A stretch of 8,987 nt of DNA from Chloroflexota bacterium (GCA_012798275.1 JAAZNO010000155.1:1-8987), one strand, 5' to 3'; shown: positions 1-5,558, numbered from the stretch's first letter. Made by a program: numbers and translations. Notes: generated from the letters alone by a model not told the origin.

Positions 1-756
1 AGCCCCTGGGGCAAAGGATTCCCCGGCTGGCACATCGAATGCTCCGCCATGTCCGCCAAATACCTGGGGCCGTTCTTCGACATTCACTGCGGCGGCGAGG
101 ATCACATCCCGGTGCATCACACCAACGAGATCGCCCAAACCGAGGCCTGCTACGGCACGCGGCTGGCGAATTTCTGGCTGCACGGCTACTTCCTGCAGAT
201 CAATGCCGCGCGCATGGGCAAATCCGTGGGCAATTTCCTGATTGTGCAGACGCTCATTGACGAGGGTTACGATCCCCTGGCGTACCGTTTCATGTGTCTG
301 GGGGCGCACTACCGCGCGCGGCTCAACTTCACCTGGGAAGCGCTGGACGCGGCGAGCACGGCGCTCAACCGTCTGCGCGCCGCCTGCCACGGCTGGAGCG
401 CTCCCGGCGAGGTAGATCCCGACTTCCTGGCGGACTTCACCCGCGAGATCAACGACGACCTGAACATGCCGCGCGCGCTGGCGCTGGTGTGGGAGCTGGT
501 GAAGAGCCCGCTGCCCGACGCCGTGAAAAAGGCCACCCTGCTCAAATACGATGAGGTGTTGGGGCTGCGGCTGGCGGAATGGGAACCGGCGGAAGTCAGC
601 ATCCCCGCTGAGATTCTGAGCCTGGCGCAACAACGCGAGGCCGCGCGCGCCGCCCGCCGCTGGCAAGAAGCCGACGCCCTCCGCGAGCAGATCAAAGCGG
701 CGGGCTACACCGTCGAAGACACCCCTCAAGGGCCGCGCCTGCGACCGGCAGCCTAA
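1..756 (+). CDS. cysS: Cysteinyl-tRNA synthetase, C-terminal part (5' truncated by window)
   Basis: Class I aminoacyl-tRNA synthetase that charges tRNA-Cys with cysteine in the cytoplasm. The reading frame is open from base 1, so the N-terminal Rossmann half with the HIGH motif lies outside the window; 251 codons remain before the TAA. Residues 8-17 (PGWHIECSAM) carry the zinc-ligand Cys14 of the family. DIHCGGEDH at 27-35 leads into PVHHTNE at 37-43, where the usual text is FPHHENE; the zinc-binding His and Glu are kept. RMGKS at 71-75 stands for the KMSKS signature that stabilises the transition state. The tail has the usual helical DALR-like region and the closing ADALREQIKAAGY...EDT pattern of CysRS. 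It converges on mraY, 99 bases away, with a hairpin terminator between. Identification is firm; the motif variants are known to me from a divergent branch of CysRS, not signs of decay. Confidence 0.96.
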   Translation, partial: SPWGKGFPGWHIECSAMSAKYLGPFFDIHCGGEDHIPVHHTNEIAQTEACYGTRLANFWLHGYFLQINAARMGKSVGNFLIVQTLIDEGYDPLAYRFMCLGAHYRARLNFTWEALDAASTALNRLRAACHGWSAPGEVDPDFLADFTREINDDLNMPRALALVWELVKSPLPDAVKKATLLKYDEVLGLRLAEWEPAEVSIPAEILSLAQQREAARAARRWQEADALREQIKAAGYTVEDTPQGPRLRPAA

Positions 757-796
757 GCCGGCGCCCTCCCGCGCGTTTTCCCCTCGACGCGACACA

Positions 797-837
797 AAAC
801 AACGCCAGACCCCATCCTTTTCACGGGGTCTGGCGTT
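797..837 (-). terminator. Intrinsic terminator of mraY, possibly shared by cysS
   Basis: A perfect 13-bp stem pairs 801-813 (AACGCCAGACCCC) with 825-837 around an 11-base loop. Read on the minus strand it lies just after the mraY stop and runs into GTTTTGTGT, so it suits minus-strand termination best. On the plus strand there is no T run after the stem, although it could still slow transcription out of cysS. Confidence 0.75.
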
Positions 838-855
838 GGGCATCAACGCGCTGCT

Positions 856-1905
856 TCAGCGCACCTTGAAGAGCAACACCAGCAGGATCGGCGTGATCAC
901 CGCCTGGAGCAGCACAAAACGCAACAACACCTGCGTGTTCGACCATCCCAGCGTCTTGCGGACATGATCGTGGAGCGGATAGCGCACGTTGCGGAAGATG
1001 CCGATCTTGAAGAAGCGCAGCAGCGCCACCTTGAGCAACCCGGTTGCCCCATCCACGAGGACCATGAAGGCCACGACGATGATGAGGAAGGGATTTCCCG
1101 CCGCGAGGACCAGCACTCCCAGCAAAAACCCCATCGGACGCGAACCCGCATCGCCCATCAACACGGCGCTTGGATGGGCGTTGTGCCACAAGTAGCCCGC
1201 GAGGGACCCCACCAGCACGAAGGCGATGATGCCCCAATCCGCGCCGTCGGCGTAGTGCGGCACCAGCAAGTAGCGGGAAATGTCCACGTGTCCCACAACA
1301 GCGTACAGAATCGCGCCGAGGAAGACAAACGCCAGGGCCGCCAGACTGCCGGAGAGGCCATCCACGCCATCGGTGCAGTTGGTGGCGTTGATCGCCAGCC
1401 AGATCAGCGCCGTCCCCAAGGGGACGAAGAGCCAGGGCGCCACCGTCAACGGCTGCTTGTACAGCGGCAACCACAGCGTCACCGGCTGCAGATGCGAGAT
1501 CGCCAGCGCTCCCAGGAACGCGATGAGGAAGTCCGCCACTCCCAACTGCAGCTCGCTCAACCCGCCGGGCTTGCGGTCGTCCACAAAGCCCACCGCCATG
1601 GCCAGCAGCACCAGGGCGAAGATCTCCAGCCGGCAGCCGTCGAAGGGGAGGACGAGCAGGCAGACCAACACGCAGATCGGCATGAAGATGATCCCTGCGC
1701 CGACCGGTTTCCCCACGCTCTGCTCGGCGCCCACAGCATTAGCGCGTCCCCTATCCCGGGGCAGCCGTCCCCACAGGCGGGGCAGCAGATACCAGGTCGC
1801 TGCCGCGGACAGCGCCGTACCTACCGTAGCCAGAAAGAGATAGGAGGTAAACAGCCGGAACGGGCCAAAGAACTGGACGAGGTGACTTCCCAACCAGGGC
1901 AGCAA
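856..1905 (-). CDS. mraY: Phospho-N-acetylmuramoyl-pentapeptide transferase-like (MraY/WecA family)
   Basis: Polytopic membrane enzyme of glycosyltransferase family 4. MraY moves phospho-MurNAc-pentapeptide from UDP to undecaprenyl phosphate, forming lipid I for peptidoglycan. The 349-residue length and roughly ten hydrophobic segments fit the family. Visible motifs are KPVGAGIIF (66-74, the GTPTMGG-like loop), the catalytic VDDRK at 108-112, NATNCTDGVDGL at 173-184, HNAHPSAVLMGDAGS at 241-255 and PLHDH at 310-314, which replaces the classical PIHHH. The track of codons is open from a TTG at 1923, but AGGAGA at 1912-1917 sits six bases before the TTG at 1905, so I take 1905 as the start. The gene is alone, not in a division/cell-wall cluster. 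The HDH variant and phylum-level divergence leave some room for a WecA-like substrate, but the extended HN...MGDAGS and PLHDH blocks favour MraY. Confidence 0.88.
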   Translation of the reverse strand: MLPWLGSHLVQFFGPFRLFTSYLFLATVGTALSAAATWYLLPRLWGRLPRDRGRANAVGAEQSVGKPVGAGIIFMPICVLVCLLVLPFDGCRLEIFALVLLAMAVGFVDDRKPGGLSELQLGVADFLIAFLGALAISHLQPVTLWLPLYKQPLTVAPWLFVPLGTALIWLAINATNCTDGVDGLSGSLAALAFVFLGAILYAVVGHVDISRYLLVPHYADGADWGIIAFVLVGSLAGYLWHNAHPSAVLMGDAGSRPMGFLLGVLVLAAGNPFLIIVVAFMVLVDGATGLLKVALLRFFKIGIFRNVRYPLHDHVRKTLGWSNTQVLLRFVLLQAVITPILLVLLFKVR

Positions 1906-1933
1906 GATCGTTCTCCTCAGCAAATAGAGATCA

Positions 1934-1992
1934 GTGAGCCGTGAGTAGAGAGTTGTCGCAGCCTCTACGCATGGTTATGACTCATAACTCAC
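1934..1992. repeat. Dispersed repeat module D, copy 1 (upstream of mraY)
   Basis: The module begins GTGAGCCGTGAGTAGAG and ends ATAACTCAC. Bases 1936-1958 are identical over 23 bases to 4270-4292 upstream of the DUF438 gene. It contains the perfect dyad GTTATGA-C-TCATAAC at 1974-1988. It lies about 15 bases from the mraY Shine-Dalgarno, so it would form the start-proximal leader RNA. The 12-mer CTCAGCAAATAG at 1916-1927, next to it, recurs at 2503-2514. Confidence 0.7.
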
Positions 1993-2081
1993 CTGGTAAC
2001 TGTTCAGCTGCTGACTAAAAAAACGCAAGATTTCATGGCGATTGCTAAATATTGAGAATCAACTCTTGCCCTCCATCCCCT

Positions 2082-2230
2082 GCCCCCTTCCCCCCGCGCA
2101 AGGCGCGGGAGGAAGGGGGCCTTCTTTTGTGGGGTTTTGCAGGCGGGCTACGCCCGCCTGCAAAACCCCTTATTTTTTCTCCCCCTCCCCAACGGCGCAA
2201 GCGCCGTTGGGGAGGGGGCTGGGGGAGGGG
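2082..2230. repeat. Three tandem long hairpins with a G-rich tail
   Basis: Three independent long inverted repeats follow each other at nearly constant spacing. The first pairs 2082-2099 with 2103-2120, with one mismatch and a 3-base loop. The second pairs 2131-2148 with 2152-2169, a perfect 18-bp stem with loop TAC, followed on the plus strand by TTATTTTTTCT. The third pairs 2181-2198 with 2201-2218, a perfect 18-bp stem with loop AA, and is followed by a second G-rich block up to 2230. Arm sequences differ, but the loop-proximal parts (GCGCAAGGCGC, GGGCTACGCCC, GCGCAAGCGC) look like one design. This resembles dispersed GGGGAGGG...CTGGGG-type intergenic repeats seen in many bacteria; I infer a mobile or multi-copy origin. 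No plus-strand gene is close enough upstream to need the second stem as a terminator. Confidence 0.85.
2209..2230 (+). other. Potential G-quadruplex tract
   Basis: Four runs of four or five G separated by A, CT and A give a pattern of G4-A-G5-CT-G5-A-G4, a textbook short-loop G-quadruplex sequence. Its first two G runs are also the right arm of the 2181-2218 hairpin, so the two structures exclude each other. On the minus strand (the mraY coding direction) it would be the C-rich template complement. Confidence 0.6.
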
Positions 2231-2335
2231 CAAAAGCTACAGCTCATAAAGGTTTATCCATCCCCGTCAAGCTACCTGACGCCAGGCCGAACAATTACAA
2301 AATCACTTGCGTGGCAAAGGGTGCGCGAGCTTCAG

Positions 2336-2460
2336 GCCGCCCTGGAATTCATTCCAGGGCGGCTATGTCCCCAACCACGCGCTTCAACGCGGTTGGCTCC
2401 TGTCAGGCTGGGAATTCCATCCCCAGCCGAACCGTGAGCCGCCCAGCTGCATGACTCACA
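2336..2460. repeat. Composite hairpin repeat B+D, copy 1
   Basis: It starts with a perfect 13-bp stem, 2336-2348 with 2351-2363. An imperfect CCAACC...GGTTGG hairpin follows at 2371-2396, then a GGCTGGG...CCCAGCC hairpin at 2406-2428, and the element closes with GTGAGCCG (2434-2441) and ACTCAC (2454-2459). The stretch 2357-2441 matches 7424-7510 with roughly ten differences over about 86 bases, several of which keep or improve pairing. The second copy is also followed by the GTGAGCCG...ACTCAC end module, so B and D travel as one unit at both sites. Confidence 0.8.
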
Positions 2461-2462
2461 CC

Positions 2463-2514
2463 ATCAGCGAAAATCTGCGTGAATCTGCGTCCAATACCTC
2501 TTCTCAGCAAATAG
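2463..2514. repeat. Dispersed repeat A, copy 1
   Basis: Bases 2463-2495 (beginning ATCAGCGAAAATCTGCG) are identical over 33 bases to 5388-5420 in the crp-thrS gap. The core holds a direct repeat of AATCTGCGT. The flank continues with CTCAGCAAATAG (2503-2514), which is also found at the mraY start (1916-1927). Confidence 0.85.
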
Positions 2515-2635
2515 GACCCGTGCCCACGTTCACTCAGCGGTGAGCCGCAGGCTCAATGCTGCCTATTATAACCCAAATCGCGGAAGACGCCGCCGCGTCG
2601 GGACACGCCCCAATCCGCCTCACGGAGGAGCGCCG

Positions 2636-2671
2636 ACAAAAGACCGGCTGGAGACATCCGCCCCAGCCGGT
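2636..2671 (-). terminator. Intrinsic terminator of the Crp-ferredoxin-DUF438-beta-grasp cassette
   Basis: Read on the minus strand, ACCGGCTGG (2671-2663) pairs with CCAGCCGGT (2651-2643) around an 11-base loop and is followed at once by CTTTTGT (2642-2636). It lies about 20 bases after the TAG of the beta-grasp gene, the expected place for the end of this transcription unit. Confidence 0.8.
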
Positions 2672-2691
2672 GAGCGCGCCCCCGTCAGCGG

Positions 2692-3009
2692 CTACACCAC
2701 CAACGAAGGCATGTCCTCGCCGAAAAGCCCCAGACGATCGCCGGATTTCACCTCGACGTCCTCATCCCAACGCCACACGTCAGGTCGCGCCTGCGGGTAG
2801 CACAGCCACGGCGCCATGCGGTTGCGCGTCATCAACAACGTCCCATTCAAAAAGACGTGCTGCAGCTCCTCCAGCGGAATCCCCGCCCGTTGCAGCAGCG
2901 CCAGCGAGGTCTCGCCGGGCAGCGGCTCCAGGCAAAGAACGCTGTCACCGATGAGACTGGAATCCCCGGCGAAGCGCCGCAACTTGCCGTACAGATGGAT
3001 CTCGATCAT
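2692..3009 (-). CDS. MoaD/ThiS-like beta-grasp (ubiquitin-like) protein without C-terminal diglycine
   Basis: Small ubiquitin-like protein of 105 residues. Family members carry sulfur as a C-terminal thiocarboxylate for molybdopterin or thiazole, or act as partners of tungsto-enzymes. MIEIHLYGKLRRFAG (1-15) is the first beta strand and turn, PGETSLALLQRAGIPLEEL (31-49) the helix region, VFLNG (52-56) a core strand, and VKSGDRLGLF (87-96) the last strand. About 30 residues between VFLNG and VKSGD, rich in Trp and Pro, are an insertion compared with a minimal MoaD. The chain ends MPSLVV, not GG, so standard E1-type activation is not expected. The start at 3009 has GAGG five bases upstream; an alternative ATG at 3024 overlaps the DUF438 stop as ATGAGTGA. 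Either way it is translationally coupled to that gene. Family is fairly clear, role is not known. Confidence 0.78.
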   Translation of the reverse strand: MIEIHLYGKLRRFAGDSSLIGDSVLCLEPLPGETSLALLQRAGIPLEELQHVFLNGTLLMTRNRMAPWLCYPQARPDVWRWDEDVEVKSGDRLGLFGEDMPSLVV

Positions 3010-3016
3010 CGGCGCC

Positions 3017-4246
3017 TCACTCATCCAACAACCGCCGTTCGCCTTCCAGTGCGCGCAGCGGCGTCAGATTCTGGCTCACTTCCAGCGTGCCGCGATAGGC
3101 GCCGTCGGCGTCGCGCAGGGCAAAATAGCGGATGTGAACGAACATGCCGTGCATTTGAATCCAGAACTCGGCGACGTCGCGCTTACCCGCGCGGAAATCG
3201 TCCAGGATATGCTGCACGCGATCTACACTCTGGGGCGGATGACAATTCTGCACCGCGCGCCCGATGATGGCCGGCGAACGGGGGAAGATCCGCTCCCGCC
3301 CCTGCGAGAAATACCGCACCCGATCGTGCTCATCCACGAACGTCACATCTACCGGCAACGTCTTGAGCATGAGGTCGAGCTGCGCCGGGGAGAGCGCCCC
3401 CGCGCTGAGCGGGATCAGTCCCTCAGAGACGACCGGCGCCGCGGCGACGGCCTCGGCCTCGTGCGGGGTGAGGCGCGGTTGCCACTGTCGTCCCGCCTGG
3501 ACGTAGGCATAGCCGATCTCCTCCTCTTGCGCGCGAACCGCTGCCCAATCGGCCTCGGTCAGCCGCTCCAACGCCGCCGGGAAGAGGATCTTCTCCTCCT
3601 TGTAGACCATCTCGCGGATGGCCTGGGCCAGCGGCTCAAAGATTTCCGTGAGGCGCGCTTCCAGGTCGGGCGCCTTCACGATGTCATCCGGCGAGAGCAG
3701 CCCCCGCAGCGCCTTCCAGCCGCGACGAATGTCATCGTGCACCGCCCACATCACCTTGGAGGGGCCGTAAAAACCGCTGCGCTCCAGCAAGGGGAAGAGG
3801 ATGTTTTCCTTGCGCAGGTAATGCCGCTCGAAGAGCGTCAGCTTGTCGGTCAGCTCCCGCGCGCGCTCCAGCGTGGGCCGGTGAGGCAGATTCTTGAGGT
3901 CCTCCAACGCCTCAGCCAGCTCGCTCAGCACCCGCTGCACGGCGAGGTTTTCCGCGCGGAAGGTGAACACCGGATGCCCCGGAATCGTCTCGGGATCGGG
4001 TTGCTGATCCAGCGAGCCGCGAAAGACCGCCACATGCACGTCGCAGAGCGGCTTGATGAGATCGGGGGAAAGCCCCTCGGCGACCAGCTCCTGCTCGATC
4101 GTGACGATCTCATCACCCCCGACGTCTTCGAGCAGCTCAGCAAATTCGGCCTGTACCTCGGCGACGGTTTTCCCCTCATGCAGCTGGCGGATGATGCCCT
4201 TGAGCTTCTCCCGCCGCAGCGTCTGGTCATGGAGCAATTCACTCAT
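3017..4246 (-). CDS. DUF438 - hemerythrin HHE - PAS domain protein, putative redox/gas sensor
   Basis: Cytoplasmic 409-residue protein with the established DUF438/HHE/PAS order. Residues 1-80 form the helical DUF438 region. Residues about 85-230 form a four-helix hemerythrin-like cation-binding domain, with candidate di-iron ligands His91, His142, Glu147, His170, Asp171 and Glu217/218 in HPVFTFRAEN, FERHYLRKENILFP, VMWAVHDDIRRG and YKEEKILFP. Residues about 288-405 are a PAS domain with the family blocks TFVDEHDRVRYFS, NCHPPQSV, EFWIQMHGMFVHIRYFALRD and LEGERRLL. The ATG at 4246 is chosen because AAGGAGG lies six bases upstream; the open frame extends 20 codons further without a site. It overlaps or nearly abuts the beta-grasp gene downstream. 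The family is linked to anaerobic and nitrogen-oxide or oxygen responses; the signal here is unknown. A dispersed repeat forms its leader. Confidence 0.93.
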   Translation of the reverse strand: MSELLHDQTLRREKLKGIIRQLHEGKTVAEVQAEFAELLEDVGGDEIVTIEQELVAEGLSPDLIKPLCDVHVAVFRGSLDQQPDPETIPGHPVFTFRAENLAVQRVLSELAEALEDLKNLPHRPTLERARELTDKLTLFERHYLRKENILFPLLERSGFYGPSKVMWAVHDDIRRGWKALRGLLSPDDIVKAPDLEARLTEIFEPLAQAIREMVYKEEKILFPAALERLTEADWAAVRAQEEEIGYAYVQAGRQWQPRLTPHEAEAVAAAPVVSEGLIPLSAGALSPAQLDLMLKTLPVDVTFVDEHDRVRYFSQGRERIFPRSPAIIGRAVQNCHPPQSVDRVQHILDDFRAGKRDVAEFWIQMHGMFVHIRYFALRDADGAYRGTLEVSQNLTPLRALEGERRLLDE

Positions 4247-4263
4247 TGAAATCCTCCTTCGAA

Positions 4264-4323
4264 GATAGAGAGCCGTGAGTAGAGAGTTGTCGTAGTCACG
4301 GCTCACAACTCACATTTTCATCC
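4264..4323. repeat. Dispersed repeat module D, copy 2 (leader of the DUF438 gene)
   Basis: GAGCCGTGAGTAGAGAGTTG at 4270-4289 begins a 23-base match to 1936-1958. A 9-bp inverted repeat GAGCCGTGA (4270-4278) with TCACGGCTC (4296-4304) gives a hairpin just upstream of the DUF438 Shine-Dalgarno. The end ACTCACATTTTCATCC (4308-4323) is repeated exactly at 7529-7544. It lies in the 106-base gap after the ferredoxin gene. Confidence 0.75.
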
Positions 4324-4352
4324 CCGGCAGTGCGCCGCAGGAACCTGTCAAC

Positions 4353-4559
4353 TCATTTCCACACGATCTCAAAGGTGCAGGTGATGGCGCCGACCGGACA
4401 GATCGCCTCGCACGCGGTGCAATAGGTGCAGGCGTCCGGCCGGACGATGGTCGGCCCGTTGGCCAGCATCTCGACCGCCTGCGTGGGGCAGGCCTGCACG
4501 CAGCGGCCGCACAAAATGCAGCGCATCAGGTCAATCTGAGGTAGCACGCCAGCCATCAT
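4353..4559 (-). CDS. 2[4Fe-4S] ferredoxin
   Basis: Small soluble electron carrier of 68 residues, bacterial (clostridial) type. Two cluster motifs are complete: C14-IL-C17-GR-C20-VQA-C24-P and C44-TY-C47-TA-C50-EAI-C54-P, so by family rule one cluster uses C14, C17, C20 and C54 and the other C44, C47, C50 and C24. A ninth cysteine, C61, follows. The frame is open from 4592, but the Shine-Dalgarno-like AAGGTGG lies nine bases before the ATG at 4559, which also gives the usual short N-terminus; a second ATG is at 4556. It lies 80 bases after the regulator gene and 106 before the DUF438 gene, on the same strand, and probably feeds electrons to or from an iron protein of this cassette; the redox partner is not visible in the window. 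Confidence 0.9.
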   Translation of the reverse strand: MMAGVLPQIDLMRCILCGRCVQACPTQAVEMLANGPTIVRPDACTYCTACEAICPVGAITCTFEIVWK

Positions 4560-4580
4560 CGCCCCCAACCACCTTTCATT

Positions 4581-4617
4581 GTGTGACCTCAAGATATCAG
4601 AAAAGCGACGGTCACGC
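4581..4617. promoter_or_regulatory. Spaced inverted repeat upstream of the ferredoxin gene
   Basis: GTGTGACC at 4581-4588 and GGTCACGC at 4610-4617 are inverted with one mismatch, 21 bases apart, in the gap between the regulator and ferredoxin genes. TGTGAC-like half-sites resemble those of the Crp family, but the spacing is too wide for one dimer, and no clear promoter is seen. A weak candidate only. Confidence 0.25.
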
Positions 4618-4639
4618 TACGACAAAAGTCGGAATTCCA

Positions 4640-5308
4640 TCACGCCCCGGCTTCCGCTTCGAGCCCCTCCCGATCCAGCAGCACGATGCGGCCCCGCTCC
4701 ATGCGCAGCAAACCAGCGTCGGCCAGACTGCGCAGCGCGCGCCCCACCACGTCGCGGACGGTTCCCAAATGCGCGGCGATCTCGTCCTGCGTCCAGGGCC
4801 GGGTCACATAAGCGCCATCCGCCTGCTCGAGCAGGAACCGCGCCAGGCGTCCGCGCACGGAGCGCAACGCCAGGTCCTCCACCAGATCGGTCAGATGCAG
4901 CAGATGCGCCGCGAAATCCTGCAAGATCGCCCAGGAAAAATCGGCGCACGTTCGCGCCAGGGCCACGAAATCCTCCTGGCGGATCGCGAGCACCGTCGTC
5001 TCGCCGATTGCCTCCACACTGGCGGGAGTACGCCCTTCGGGGAGAAAGGGCGGCGCGGTGTTGAAGCCCTGTCCCGGCCCCAGCGTCGCCAGAATTTGCT
5101 GCCGTCCCTGCGGCGAAAGCCGATAGACGCGCACGGCTCCCGTCACAATGAAGAACACGCTCTCGCACGGCGCGCCCTCCAGCAAAATCAACATCCCGGG
5201 CGCATAGGTGCGACGGAAAGCCACCCGGCTCAGCCGTCCCAGCGTCGCCTCGGAAAGCCCGGCAAACAGCGGCATGGTGCTCAAAGAGTTGCGGAGGTAA
5301 TCGTCCAT
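4640..5308 (-). CDS. Crp/Fnr-family transcriptional regulator
   Basis: DNA-binding dimeric regulator of 222 residues. Residues about 10-125 form the cyclic-nucleotide-binding-like beta barrel (FAGLSEATLGRLSRV, APGMLILLEGAPCESVFFIVTGAVRVYRL, GPGQGFN). A long dimer helix runs about 125-160, and the winged helix-turn-helix spans about 170-205, with TQDEIAAHLGTVRDVVGRAL as helix-turn-helix. The cAMP-contact pattern GE...RS(T) is not kept (GFNTAPP, TPASVEA) and there is no N-terminal FNR cysteine cluster; only C48 and C121 are present, so neither cAMP nor an FNR-type iron-sulfur cluster is expected. The start at 5308 is set by GGAAGAAGG just upstream and by the promoter at 5328-5355, which overlaps the alternative ATG at 5329. 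It heads the ferredoxin/DUF438/beta-grasp cassette and is probably autoregulated through the palindrome in its promoter. Confidence 0.92.
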   Translation of the reverse strand: MDDYLRNSLSTMPLFAGLSEATLGRLSRVAFRRTYAPGMLILLEGAPCESVFFIVTGAVRVYRLSPQGRQQILATLGPGQGFNTAPPFLPEGRTPASVEAIGETTVLAIRQEDFVALARTCADFSWAILQDFAAHLLHLTDLVEDLALRSVRGRLARFLLEQADGAYVTRPWTQDEIAAHLGTVRDVVGRALRSLADAGLLRMERGRIVLLDREGLEAEAGA

Positions 5309-5327
5309 CGCCTTCTTCCTGCGGGTC

Positions 5328-5355
5328 ATTGTATCCGGTTAGCACCGGAGGGCAA
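5328..5355 (-). promoter_or_regulatory. Promoter of the Crp-family gene with palindromic operator in the spacer
   Basis: On the minus strand TTGCCC (5355-5350) and TACAAT (5333-5328) are spaced by 16 bases. The 16-base spacer is exactly the perfect palindrome TCCGGT-N4-ACCGGA (5334-5349). A dyad of two short arms around four bases is the layout of FNR-type sites (TTGAT-N4-ATCAA), so this is a plausible self-binding site that would repress by blocking RNA polymerase. Transcription would begin near 5321, upstream of the ATG at 5308. Confidence 0.65.
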
Positions 5356-5360
5356 CCTTT

Positions 5361-5420
5361 CGCGGATTTCAACAGATAATTTTCATAATCAGCGAAAATC
5401 TGCGTGAATCTGCGTCCAAT
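5361..5420. repeat. Dispersed repeat A, copy 2, with extra inverted arm
   Basis: Bases 5388-5420 are identical to 2463-2495. Here the repeat is longer on the left: CGCGGATTTC (5361-5370) is an imperfect inverted match of GAAAATCTGCG (5394-5404), so the unit can fold into a hairpin. It ends six bases from the -35 box of the regulator gene. Confidence 0.8.
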
Positions 5421-5503
5421 GCCTTCTCCTCAAACAATGGCTCACGGATCAGAAAAGGCAACGCGAACTGCAGGCCACTCTCAGGTCGCCCCATAGCGCA
5501 CAC

Positions 5504-5536
5504 AAGCCGTCCCTGCCACACGGGCAGGGACGGCTT
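5504..5536 (-). terminator. Probable terminator of thrS
   Basis: A perfect 14-bp stem, AAGCCGTCCCTGCC (5504-5517) with 5523-5536 around a 5-base loop, lies 22 bases after the thrS stop. On the minus strand it is followed by GTGTGCG, a poor T run, so it could be a weak terminator or an mRNA end stabiliser. Confidence 0.6.
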
Positions 5537-5558
5537 CGGCTCAAGTCCCGGCGTGCCC

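Larger units (their letters stand above)
1906..2691. other. Gene-free, repeat-rich interval between mraY and the beta-grasp gene
   Basis: About 790 bases hold no convincing gene: the open frames here are short, overlap perfect inverted repeats and have no ribosome-binding site. In order the interval contains a GTGAG...CTCAC module (1934-1992), three tandem long hairpins with a G-run tract (2082-2230), a composite hairpin repeat (2336-2460), a 33-base repeat also found at 5388 (2463-2495), a TGAGCC/GGCTCA hairpin (2541-2555) and the terminator of the neighbouring operon (2636-2671). On the minus strand a TATAAT at 2565-2570 is the best -10 candidate for mraY transcription, but no recognisable -35 lies 16-18 bases upstream, so no promoter is called. 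Confidence 0.75.

Noticed and set aside
964..1944. Plus-strand open frame of 326 codons
   Set aside because: Antisense to mraY; the His/Gln/Arg-rich translation is the mirror of membrane-helix codons.
1993..2040. GCAA...TTGC stem followed by seven T on the minus strand as a terminator
   Set aside because: The stem is only four base pairs and would lie inside the mraY leader.
2131..2180. Plus-strand intrinsic terminator (18-bp stem plus T run)
   Set aside because: The shape is right, but no plus-strand gene ends near it; the closest, cysS, ends 1.4 kb upstream. I list it as part of the hairpin train.
2336..2514. CRISPR array
   Set aside because: The repeats are of different kinds, are not evenly spaced with unique spacers, and no cas gene is present.
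2042..2543. Several short open frames in the mraY upstream interval
   Set aside because: They run through perfect inverted repeats and dispersed elements, lack ribosome sites and look like translated hairpins.
2816..4249. Plus-strand open frame of 477 codons
   Set aside because: Antisense to the DUF438-HHE-PAS and beta-grasp genes, with no ribosome site and low-complexity composition.
4314..4346. TTGACA on the minus strand (4346-4341) as promoter of the DUF438 gene
   Set aside because: A perfect -35 hexamer, but no -10-like sequence lies 16-18 bases downstream, where the DNA is GC-rich (GCCGGG).
4583..5407. Plus-strand open frame of 274 codons and a second minus frame over the Crp gene
   Set aside because: Shadows of the Crp-type gene, which has clear domains, a promoter and a ribosome site.
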